From DATGKG01 sp963783145 (GTDB taxonomy: Bacteria; Desulfobacterota; Binatia; Binatales; Binataceae), in contig CAWAMM010000002.1 of NCBI GenBank assembly GCA_963783145.1, positions 124,001-188,000 of the forward strand: a DNA stretch of 64,000 nucleotides. The letters are read 5' to 3'. The position numbers and the translations under genes are program-made. How positions within the stretch are numbered: position 1 is the first letter of the stretch; each line of letters opens with the position of its first letter. Below are positions 30,317 through 38,039 of this stretch, piece by piece. The notes beneath the pieces are model-generated. The model worked only from the letters and a program-made list of their open reading frames with translations, had not been told where the DNA came from and ran no database searches.

Positions 30317-30578
30317 CGGTTCGCGAACCGTCTGCAACGACGGTTCGATTGGAAAGGTCTTCGCGATGGCGCCATCGCTGCGAGTCGTCCGCGAACGCCC
30401 CCTACGGCTCGACGGTTGTCGCAGGTTCCCGATCCAGATGGCGAGCAACACGTGTCTGGCGGGTTCGAGATTGTGCGGATGCTTTTCAGAATGGATTTTT
30501 ATAGACCGTGCGGCAGCGCGAACCCGCCTCGGCCAGCCGTGATTGCCAAAAATGGTAGGGGGCGTTCGCGAACGCCCC
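30317..30578. repeat. Cluster of REP/BIME-like palindromes
   Basis: CGGTTCGCGAACCG at 30317-30330 and GGGGCGTTCGCGAACGCCCC at 30559-30578 are perfect palindromes around TTCGCGAA. A 16-base unit GTAGGGGGCGTTCGCG occurs at 30555-30570 (+) and in inverse orientation at 30390-30405. Paired inverted units about 150 bases apart resemble BIME elements mobilised by RAYT transposases; none is encoded here. Confidence 0.6.
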
Positions 30579-30863
30579 GTTGGAATCTTCAGATGGCTTT
30601 GGTCCTAATCGCAACCGCTGAATTGCTGGAATCCTTTGCTCCAGCCGGTCCTGGATCTTGATTTGACGGTTCTTCCTCCTCGCGACGTGACCTTAGCAGC
30701 TAGCTCGCTGACGGATAAGAATACTATCTGGAGGCTTCGAACCACGCGACCGCCAGTTAGTCTGAGGCATCAACCGCGAGGGCTTCGAGTCGAAGTCTGC
30801 TATAGTGAAGACGCGGTGCCCGGCCGGTAAGGTCCGCCCGCCTGAGAATTCAGGAAAGTGGAA

Positions 30864-31027
30864 AACAAACCCACTTCGCACGCTGGCATTGAGGCTGAAA
30901 TTACCAAACGAAGCCAAATGATCGAGGAAAATCGGGCATTTCTAAAATTCGTTCATTGGCAACCGCCGATTTGAAGTGCGAAAACGAACCCACTTCGCCG
31001 CTCTGCGTGATTGCAAAAACAAACCCA
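30864..31027 (+). repeat. AACAAACCCA/AACGAAGCCA motif array, copy A
   Basis: Four decamers of the form AAC(A/G)AA(C/G)CCA lie at 30864, 30907, 30983 and 31018, in an A-rich stretch unlike the surrounding DNA. The unit AACAAACCCA, 33 bases, AACGAAGCCA recurs with identical spacing in the 53.3-53.6 kb array in the opposite orientation, where GAAATTAC-x-AAACGAAGCCAAAT is also shared. Confidence 0.7.
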
Positions 31028-31116
31028 TTCAATAGCGAATAAAAAGCGAAACTAGGCACCCGATTTTCGACACCGCCTCATGGCATGCTACTGATCGCGG
31101 CAGAGCTCGCGTCATC

Positions 31117-31914
31117 ATGCCGAAGCATCCGTATTCCAGCATTGAGCATCACCAGCCCGGCGTCATCGGATGCGCCATCCACTACTTCGAGGAAGTAGAG
31201 TCGACCCAGAATATCGCGCGTAACCTCGCTGCCGAGGGCGCGCCGCATGGGACCGCCGTCATCGCAGAGACTCAAAGTGCCGGGCGCGGCAGGATGGGGC
31301 GCGGATGGCATTCGCCGCCGAGCGTGAATCTCTACACCACCATCATCCTGCGCCCAAAGCTTTCGATGGCTGAAGTGCCGAGGCTGAGCCTCGTTGCCGG
31401 AGTCGCCGCCGCCGAGGCGCTCGAGGATGTCGCTCCTGGTATCGTGCAGCTCAAATGGCCTAATGACGTATGGCTCAACGGGCGCAAGGCCGGCGGCATC
31501 ATCGCCGAGGCGGTCACCGATCGGATGCAGCGGCTCGATTCGGTGCTGCTCGGCATCGGGCTCAACCTGAACCTCGCGATCGATGACGTCCCGATCGAGC
31601 TTCGCGAGCGCGCTATATCGGTCTTTATCGCGACCGGCCGGCCATGCGATCGCATTGCGGTTGCCAACACACTCTTTACGAGACTAAACATTCGATATGA
31701 CGAAATTGTTACGAATGGGTTTGCGGCGGTCCGCCCGGTATGGGAGCGCTATTCGGGATTGACCGGGAAACGCGTGACAGTCGTCGATGCGGGAACTCGC
31801 GAGGAAGGAATCGTGAAGGGAATCGATACCGACGGTGCGCTGCTGCTCGAAACTTCGAGTGGCGTGCGCCGGATCATCGCGGGTGATGTCACACTCGAAG
31901 GAGCCTATTCATGA
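31117..31914 (+). CDS. birA: Biotin--[acetyl-CoA-carboxylase] ligase
   Basis: 265 residues without the N-terminal HTH found in bifunctional BirA, so an enzyme only. Motifs: AGRGRMGRGWHSPPSVNLY (adenylate loop), VQLKWPNDVWLNGRKAGGII (biotin-binding Lys region), and a C-terminal SH3-like domain. It biotinylates carboxylase carrier proteins. Upstream lies the 1-kb repeat region; downstream a duplicated GC-rich element. Confidence 0.93.
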   Translation: MPKHPYSSIEHHQPGVIGCAIHYFEEVESTQNIARNLAAEGAPHGTAVIAETQSAGRGRMGRGWHSPPSVNLYTTIILRPKLSMAEVPRLSLVAGVAAAEALEDVAPGIVQLKWPNDVWLNGRKAGGIIAEAVTDRMQRLDSVLLGIGLNLNLAIDDVPIELRERAISVFIATGRPCDRIAVANTLFTRLNIRYDEIVTNGFAAVRPVWERYSGLTGKRVTVVDAGTREEGIVKGIDTDGALLLETSSGVRRIIAGDVTLEGAYS

Positions 31915-32100
31915 GGCTGGAATTGAGGCGTGAAGCGGGCGGAGCCGCGCCGCAGGCGCCCCGACAACCCCTACTGGGGTCGAGGGAAATTAATAGTGTG
32001 ACGCTGGAGGGAGCCTATTCGAATTAGACGCGAAGCGGGCGGAGCCGCGCCGCAGGCGCCCCGAGGCGTAGCGGAGCGGAGCCCGAGGGCAAATTAAGGA
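31900..32100 (+). repeat. Tandem GC-rich leader repeat with vestige of the birA 3' end
   Basis: A 33-base identical unit (GAAGCGGGCGGAGCCGCGCC and on) occurs at 31932-31964 and 32032-32064, exactly 100 bases apart. GGAGCCTATTC, the end of birA, recurs at 32011-32021. Just before it GTGACGCTGGAG encodes the same VTLEGAYS as the birA end but with different third bases. The second half (GCGGAGCGGAGCCCGAGG) leads into the fusA-like ribosome binding site. Confidence 0.65.
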
Positions 32101-32108
32101 GGTATCCT

Positions 32109-34217
32109 ATGTCTGTGGAGGAAATTGGGCGGTTGAGAAACATCGCGCTGGTTGGCCAAGGCAGTTCAGGGAAGACCCAACTGGCTGAAGCGATGCTTTT
32201 CACCGCCGGCGCGACAACCCGGCTCGGACGTCCGGACGACGGAACCTCGGTCCTGGACTTCGAGCCTGAAGAACTCAATCACAAGGCCTCGATCAATTCC
32301 GCGTTTCATCATCTCAACTGGAAAAAGACCGAAATCCTGCTCGGCGATACACCCGGCTACGGCGCCTTCATCGTCGATTCCTTCAACACCCTGCAAGCGG
32401 TCGACGCGATCGTCTTCGTTGCCACTCCCGGTGGCGATCTCAAAGTCGAATCGGAAAAAATCTGGCAGCAGGCTGACGCGCTCGGCTTGCCGCGCCTCGC
32501 GTTCGTCTCGCGGCTGGATCGCGAGCGCACCAAGTTTGAGAACGCGCTGGCCGATCTGGAAAAGACCCTCGAGGCCAAGCTGGTCCTGCTGACGTTGCCG
32601 ATTGGCGAGGAGCTCGCCTTCAACGGCATCATCGACGTGCTGCGGATGAAGGCGCTGACCTACGTCGACAACACCACCGGCAAGCCCAGGGAAGAGGAGC
32701 TGTCCGGTGACCTCAAGACCCGCGCCGAGGAAGCGCGAACCAAACTCTGCGAGGCGGTCGCGGAAACCGATGACGCGCTGCTGGAGAAATATCTCGATAG
32801 CGGCGAACTGTCCGAGGATGAATTGCGCACCGCGCTGCGCGCCGCGGTGGTCGCGGGGAAACTCACGCCGGTGCTATGCGGCTCGGGTGCGAAAAATATC
32901 GGCGCCGCACCGCTCCTCGATGCGATCATCAATCTGCTTCCCGCGCCCAATGAACGTCCCGCTAAGAAGGGAACGCATGCCTCCAACGGCCAGGAGGAGA
33001 CGCGCGCCGCAGATCCCAACGCGCCGTTTTCCGCATTCGTGTTCAAGACGGTGATGGATCCCTTCGCCGGCAAGCTGACGTTTTTCCGCGTGGTGTCGGG
33101 CACCGCGCATAGCGATGCCGCGGTCTACAATTCGGCCCGCGAATCGAAAGAACGCTTCGGGCAACTTTTGCGCCTCGAAGGGAAGAAGCAGGCGCCACTC
33201 GCGGTCGCGCTGCCGGGCGAGATCGCCGCGGTGGCGAAGCTCAAGGACACCTCGACCGGCGACACGCTATGCGACGAGAAGGCGCCGATCATGTTCGAGC
33301 CGATCCGGCGTCCGCACGCGGTCATTTCGTTCGCCATTCGCCCCAAATCCAAGGCGGATGAAGAGAAAGCGTCGGCGGCGTTGCAAAAACTGGTCGATGA
33401 GGACCTCGCGCTGGAGATGCATCGCGATCCGCAGAGCGGGGAAATCATCCTCGGCGGCACCGGCCAGCTTCACGTCGAGGTAACGGTCGAAAAATTAAAG
33501 CGAAAATTTGGCGTAGAAGTCGAGCTGACGGCGCCTCGGGTGCCCTATCAGGAAGCCATCAAAGGTCGCGCCGAAGCACAGGGTAAACTTAAGAAGCAGT
33601 CGGGCGGCCGCGGCCAATATGGTGACTGCTGGCTGCGCATCGAGCCGTTGCCGCGCGGCACCGGCTTCGAATTCGTCAATGAGATTGTCGGTGGCGTCAT
33701 CCCGCGCAACTATATTCCATCAGTGGAAAAGGGCGTGCGCAACATGCTGCACGAGGGCTTCCTCGCGGGCTTCCCGATCATCGATGTGAAGGTTTCAGTC
33801 TTCGACGGCAGTTATCACGAAGTCGATTCGTCGGATATGGCATTTCAGATCGCAGCGTCAATGGGTATGAAGACCGCGATGGAGAAGGCCAAGCCGATCA
33901 TTCTCGAGCCAATCATGTCGGTCGAAGTCACCTCGCCCGACGAGAACATGGGTGATGTCATCGGCGACCTTAATTCGCGCCGCGGCAAGGTGCAGGGGAT
34001 GGAGACCAAGGGGCATAGCCAGGTCATCAAGGCGTCGGTGCCGATGGCGGAAATCCTCAAGTACGCACCGGACCTGCGCTCGATGACTTCAGGACGCGGT
34101 TCTTTTGAGGCGCAGTTCTCCCACTACGAAGAAGCGCCGCCGCACATCGCCGAGAAAGTCATCAAGGAGCAGGCGGCGAAGCGCGAAGCGCAAAAGGCAG
34201 CTCACGCTCACGCCTAG
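32109..34217 (+). CDS. Elongation factor G-like GTPase
   Basis: 702 residues with the five-domain EF-G build. A strong AAGGAGG precedes ATG 32109. The P-loop is GQGSSGKT (16-23) and the G3 motif DTPGYGAF, where true EF-G has His after DTPG. The G4 NKxD is replaced by SRLD (AFVSRLDRER), and the usual switch I RGITI is absent. Domains III-V are well kept (SGGRGQYGDCWLRIEPL, MTSGRGSFEAQF). This pattern fits the EF-G-like/EF-G2 paralogue class, whose role is not translocation in the cases studied. Not the main fusA, as no str operon is nearby. Confidence 0.9.
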   Translation: MSVEEIGRLRNIALVGQGSSGKTQLAEAMLFTAGATTRLGRPDDGTSVLDFEPEELNHKASINSAFHHLNWKKTEILLGDTPGYGAFIVDSFNTLQAVDAIVFVATPGGDLKVESEKIWQQADALGLPRLAFVSRLDRERTKFENALADLEKTLEAKLVLLTLPIGEELAFNGIIDVLRMKALTYVDNTTGKPREEELSGDLKTRAEEARTKLCEAVAETDDALLEKYLDSGELSEDELRTALRAAVVAGKLTPVLCGSGAKNIGAAPLLDAIINLLPAPNERPAKKGTHASNGQEETRAADPNAPFSAFVFKTVMDPFAGKLTFFRVVSGTAHSDAAVYNSARESKERFGQLLRLEGKKQAPLAVALPGEIAAVAKLKDTSTGDTLCDEKAPIMFEPIRRPHAVISFAIRPKSKADEEKASAALQKLVDEDLALEMHRDPQSGEIILGGTGQLHVEVTVEKLKRKFGVEVELTAPRVPYQEAIKGRAEAQGKLKKQSGGRGQYGDCWLRIEPLPRGTGFEFVNEIVGGVIPRNYIPSVEKGVRNMLHEGFLAGFPIIDVKVSVFDGSYHEVDSSDMAFQIAASMGMKTAMEKAKPIILEPIMSVEVTSPDENMGDVIGDLNSRRGKVQGMETKGHSQVIKASVPMAEILKYAPDLRSMTSGRGSFEAQFSHYEEAPPHIAEKVIKEQAAKREAQKAAHAHA

Positions 34218-34231
34218 TCTGACGGTTAGCG

Positions 34232-34270
34232 ATCGGGCACCCGCGGAAATTCTCGAGGGTGCCCGATTTT
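34232..34270 (+). terminator. Rho-independent terminator after EF-G-like gene
   Basis: 11-base perfect arms ATCGGGCACCC (34232-34242) and GGGTGCCCGAT (34257-34267), 14-base loop, followed by TTTTC. It lies 15 bases after the stop, and the acyltransferase frame opens just beyond it. Confidence 0.75.
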
Positions 34271-34281
34271 CTTTACGCGCC

Positions 34282-35439
34282 TTGGCGGGGGACGCGCGCA
34301 CCTCGGCGCGTTTCTACCTCCCCGAGCTCGACGTGCTCAGGTTCCTGGCGTGGACGACGATCTTCCTGCAGCACTCCTTTCAAAATACTCACGCGCACAG
34401 CTTTCCGGATCTGCACCTCGACTGGACCGGACGGGCGGTATCCATCCTGGCCTGGAGCGGGGGGTATTCGGTGGATTTGTTCTTGGCCTTGAGCGCTTTC
34501 CTCATCACCCAACTCCTGATGCGGGAGCGCGAAGCAACTGGCACTATCGACCTGCGCCGGTTCTACATACGGCGTATCCTTCGCATCTGGCCATTGTACT
34601 ACTCTTACCTCGTGTTCCTGGCGGTCGCGGGAATCTGGATCTCGCAGTTCCATACTCCCACGCAATGGTTGGTGATGTCCGCGCTACTGGTACCCAACAT
34701 CGCCAACTCGCTGTGGGGATGGACGCCGACCATCGTTGCGTCCCATCTATGGACGATCGGGGTGGAAGAGCAGTTCTATCTGCTGTGGCCGCTGATCGCG
34801 CTGAGAAGCCGGCCTCGAGGCCTCGTGCGCGCCGCTCTGATCATGCTTGCGATCAGCTTTATCGCGCGAACGATATGCTGGCTCACCAATGCCCCGGGCT
34901 CGGTGGTTTGGACCAACACCCTGACGCGCCTCGACCCGCTCGCGGTCGGGATCATGCTGGCAGTCTGGATGCGGCACCGGGAGTATCATCCAAGTGCGCT
35001 GGCGCGGGTTCCGCTTTTGATATTCGGGGTGACAACGATGCTGGTCGTATCCGCATACTGCGATCCATATTGGAGTCCAAATTCGCCGATGACCCTGTTC
35101 TTCGGGTATCCTGCCGTTGCCCTGGGGTGCCTCACGATCCTGCTCGCGTTTCTCGGACTGCCATTGAATAAGGACCGACCGATTATTCGCACGGCGATTT
35201 ATCTGGGTAAGATCTCGTACGGATTGTACATTTGGCATCTGGTGGCGCTGCGGCTGACCATTGCGGGGCTAAACCGCCCGATTCCATTTGTCGGCGAATG
35301 GGTGGATAGCAGCACATTTGCAGCCCTCTGCGCATTTGGAGTTACGATCATAATTTCGGCGATTTCTTACCGCTTCCTGGAAACGCCGTTCTTAAGGATG
35401 AAGTCCCGATTTGCATTGATCCCGTCGCGTCCGGCGTGA
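34282..35439 (+). CDS. Acyltransferase 3 family membrane protein (OafA-like)
   Basis: Start uncertain: a TTG at 34282 is the first usable codon after the terminator; longer in-frame starts lie inside the EF-G-like gene. The protein is about 385 residues with some ten membrane helices. N-terminal YLPELDVLRFLAWTTIFLQH carries the conserved Arg and His of the family, and HLWTIGVEEQFYLLWPLIAL plus ISYGLYIWHLVALRL are hallmark motifs. Such enzymes O-acylate surface sugars or peptides. It could act on the glycans made by the nearby glycosyltransferases, but that is inference. Confidence 0.88.
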   Translation: MAGDARTSARFYLPELDVLRFLAWTTIFLQHSFQNTHAHSFPDLHLDWTGRAVSILAWSGGYSVDLFLALSAFLITQLLMREREATGTIDLRRFYIRRILRIWPLYYSYLVFLAVAGIWISQFHTPTQWLVMSALLVPNIANSLWGWTPTIVASHLWTIGVEEQFYLLWPLIALRSRPRGLVRAALIMLAISFIARTICWLTNAPGSVVWTNTLTRLDPLAVGIMLAVWMRHREYHPSALARVPLLIFGVTTMLVVSAYCDPYWSPNSPMTLFFGYPAVALGCLTILLAFLGLPLNKDRPIIRTAIYLGKISYGLYIWHLVALRLTIAGLNRPIPFVGEWVDSSTFAALCAFGVTIIISAISYRFLETPFLRMKSRFALIPSRPA

Positions 35440-35495
35440 GCCACGTCGTGATTTCACGGAGGCATTGCGTAGGTTAGACTGACAAGCGGTGCGCG

Positions 35496-35708
35496 ATGGC
35501 GCCTTTAGCTAAATCCTTGATTTTGATGGGACTCGGCATCGCCGTGCTCGGCGCCTTGCTGTGGCTCTTTTCCGGGGTGCCGTTCGTCGGGCGTCTGCCC
35601 GGTGACATCCTGCTCCGGCGCGGCAACTTCACCTTCTATTTCCCCGTCGTGACGTGCATTCTGATAAGCATCGCGGTGAGCCTGATCCTTGCGCTGCTGA
35701 GGCGCTGA
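35496..35708 (+). CDS. DUF2905 small membrane protein
   Basis: 70 residues, two membrane helices (LILMGLGIAVLGALLWLF and FPVVTCILISIAVSLILALL) with the family centre VPFVGRLPGDILLRRGNFTF between them. Function unknown. It ends 3 bases before the histidine kinase start and so is probably co-transcribed with it. Confidence 0.9.
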   Translation: MAPLAKSLILMGLGIAVLGALLWLFSGVPFVGRLPGDILLRRGNFTFYFPVVTCILISIAVSLILALLRR

Positions 35709-35711
35709 ACG

Positions 35712-37964
35712 ATGGCTGAAGACGTCCGGGAAATCGCACAACGGCGGGTCGAAATGAAGCGCCGCCGTCGCGAGCTGATCGCGGTCGGTATCGCGGCGCT
35801 CACCTTGATCGCGTTCGTGTTCGCGCAGACCGCGCTCCCTCCGCTCACCAAGCATACCTCGCTGGGCTCCAACCTCGCGGTAATCAGCCTTTTCAATATC
35901 AGCTTCCTGCTGCTCGGCCTGTTGCTCTACTTGGTAGGAAGAAATCTCGCCAAGGTGATGTTCGAGCGTCGGCGCGGTTTGATTGGGTCGAAATTCCAGA
36001 TGCGGCTGGTATTCGGCTTTATCGCGGTCGCGATGGTGCCGAGCGCTTTTCTGCTCTATGTCGCGGGCGCGTTTCTGCACGCCGATGTCGATAGCTGGTT
36101 CAATCCCGAATACGAGCGGGTGATGAGCGATTCGCTGGAGATCGCGAAGACCTACTACCTGAACTCCGCCAACAATGCCGCGCATTTTGCGCGTGCGATC
36201 GCCGAGCAGGCGGCCAGCTATGGATTGCTCGCGTCGGACCGGCGTACCGACCTGAAGCAGTTCATCGAAAAGCGCCAGCAGGAATACAACCTCGGCACCA
36301 TCGAGATATTTTCCAAAGATCGCAAGCTCCTGCTCCTCGCGCTCAGTCCCAAAACTCCGACCGGGATCGGCGTGTCGCCGGATTCGCAAATCCTCGCTCA
36401 GACCCTCAAGGGGCAGGCGATGACGCGCACCGATCCGTACGGCAGCGCCGATATCATTCGCGGGAGCGCGCCGATTTTTTCCGGCCCCGATTCCGATAAC
36501 GTGGTGGGAGCGGTGGTGGTGGATTATTACCTTCCGAAAAGCCTTGCCAAACCCGCCGCCAATATTTCACGGACCGCCGAGGACTACTTTCAGCTGCGAA
36601 TTCTTAAGCAGCCGATTCTCAACAGCTACATGCTGGCCTTGGTCCTGATCGGATTGGTGGTGGTACTGCTGGCGAGCTGGTTCGGGATGTATTTAGCGCG
36701 CGGCATTACCGGTCCTATCAGCGAGCTGGCCGAGGGTACTCACGCGATCGCCGGCGGCAATCTCGACTACACCATCGATCCGGTCGGCGACGATGAGATT
36801 GGCCAATTGGTCGATTCGTTCAATCAGATGACGACCGACCTGCGCGTCTCGCAGACCGAACTGGAGCGCCGCCGCCGTTACACCGAAACGCTGCTCAAGA
36901 ATGTCTCGGCGGGCGTGGTCGGGCTCAACCCCGAAGGACGCCTGACTGCGATTAATCCTCATGCGGAGCGTTTGCTCGAGGTGCGAATCGAAGAGGTGAT
37001 CGGGCGCAACTATCATGAAGTGCTGCGCCCGGCGCTGGTGCATGCGCTGGATGAAGTCTTGTCGGCATTTCCAGCGCGACGGGAGCATCCTTCTTCGATC
37101 AAAGTGGAAATTGATGGTGCTGAGGTTGAGTTGATGATCACCGCCTCGCCGCTGAGTGATGAGGGCGGCGCTAATCTCGGCTCGGTCCTGTTTTTTGAAG
37201 ATGTCAGCCAAATTGCAAAAGTCGAGCGGATGGAAGCCTGGCGCGAGGTTGCCCGTCGCATCGCGCATGAAATCAAGAATCCTCTCACGCCGATCCAACT
37301 GTCAGCCGAGCGTTTGCGTCGGCAACTCGCTCCTCGGCTGGCGCGGCTGAGCGGAGATCTCGCATCCAACGATCACGCGCTGCTCGAAGAATGCACTCGC
37401 ACCATCATCGGCGAGGTTGAAGACCTCAAGCGCCTGGTGAACGAATTTTCCGCCTTCGCTCGCATGCCTCATTTGAATCCGGTGCCCGGCGACCTTAACG
37501 CATTGGCTACCGAAGCGGTCGCCAGTTTTCAGACTGCGCACGCGGGCGTGGAATTCGTGGTCGAGCTGGAGCCCTCGCTGCCGCGAATCCTGATCGATCG
37601 CGAATCGCTCAAGCGCGCGCTCATCAACCTGCTGGACAATGCGGTAGCGGCGACGGCCGGCATCGCGCGCAATGGCCACGGCCCGCGCATCGAGCTGCGG
37701 ACCTCGGTGGATTCGACCAGCGGGGTCGTCGTGCTGGAGGTTCGTGACAATGGTCCCGGAATCAGTCCGGCGTTGCGGACGCGGATCTTCGAGCCCTATT
37801 TCTCGACCAAGCACGGTGGCACCGGGCTGGGTCTGGCGATAGTTTCTGCTATCGTTACCGATCATCATGGCTTTGTGCGGGTGGCCGACAATGCGCCTGC
37901 CGGTAGCAGATTTATACTGGAGTTCCCGATGAAGGAGCGCCATTTCACCAGGGCCGCGAGCTGA
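35712..37964 (+). CDS. NtrY-like membrane histidine kinase
   Basis: 750 residues. Four membrane helices (about 24-42, 58-80, 95-125, 305-328) with a periplasmic sensor region between helices 3 and 4. Then HAMP, a PAS domain (LLKNVSAGVVGLNPEGRLTA), HisKA with phospho-accepting H519 in ARRIAHEIKNPLTPIQ, and HATPase with NLLDNAVAA, DNGPGISPAL and GGTGLGLAIV. This is the NtrY build. Its expected partner NtrX is replaced by the receiver-LpxC fusion starting 76 bases downstream, so the kinase probably phosphorylates that protein. Confidence 0.93.
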   Translation: MAEDVREIAQRRVEMKRRRRELIAVGIAALTLIAFVFAQTALPPLTKHTSLGSNLAVISLFNISFLLLGLLLYLVGRNLAKVMFERRRGLIGSKFQMRLVFGFIAVAMVPSAFLLYVAGAFLHADVDSWFNPEYERVMSDSLEIAKTYYLNSANNAAHFARAIAEQAASYGLLASDRRTDLKQFIEKRQQEYNLGTIEIFSKDRKLLLLALSPKTPTGIGVSPDSQILAQTLKGQAMTRTDPYGSADIIRGSAPIFSGPDSDNVVGAVVVDYYLPKSLAKPAANISRTAEDYFQLRILKQPILNSYMLALVLIGLVVVLLASWFGMYLARGITGPISELAEGTHAIAGGNLDYTIDPVGDDEIGQLVDSFNQMTTDLRVSQTELERRRRYTETLLKNVSAGVVGLNPEGRLTAINPHAERLLEVRIEEVIGRNYHEVLRPALVHALDEVLSAFPARREHPSSIKVEIDGAEVELMITASPLSDEGGANLGSVLFFEDVSQIAKVERMEAWREVARRIAHEIKNPLTPIQLSAERLRRQLAPRLARLSGDLASNDHALLEECTRTIIGEVEDLKRLVNEFSAFARMPHLNPVPGDLNALATEAVASFQTAHAGVEFVVELEPSLPRILIDRESLKRALINLLDNAVAATAGIARNGHGPRIELRTSVDSTSGVVVLEVRDNGPGISPALRTRIFEPYFSTKHGGTGLGLAIVSAIVTDHHGFVRVADNAPAGSRFILEFPMKERHFTRAAS

Positions 37965-38039
37965 ACCTGCTTCAGCTTTGGAGCTAGGCCTCTCGGTTAA
38001 CCCCGCGCGTTACGCGCCTTTTCGAGAGAGTAGCGAACA

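Larger units (their letters stand above)
30110..31116. other. Repeat-rich intergenic region
   Basis: About 1 kb without a convincing gene. An open frame at 30071-30661 has no recognisable sequence and runs through palindromes. The region holds REP-like palindromes (30317-30330, 30390-30405, 30555-30578) and four AACAAACCCA-type motifs (30864-31027). Confidence 0.6.

Noticed and set aside
30071..30661. 196-codon plus-strand open frame
   Set aside because: Arg/Pro-rich, passes through REP-like palindromes, no ribosome binding site or domain.
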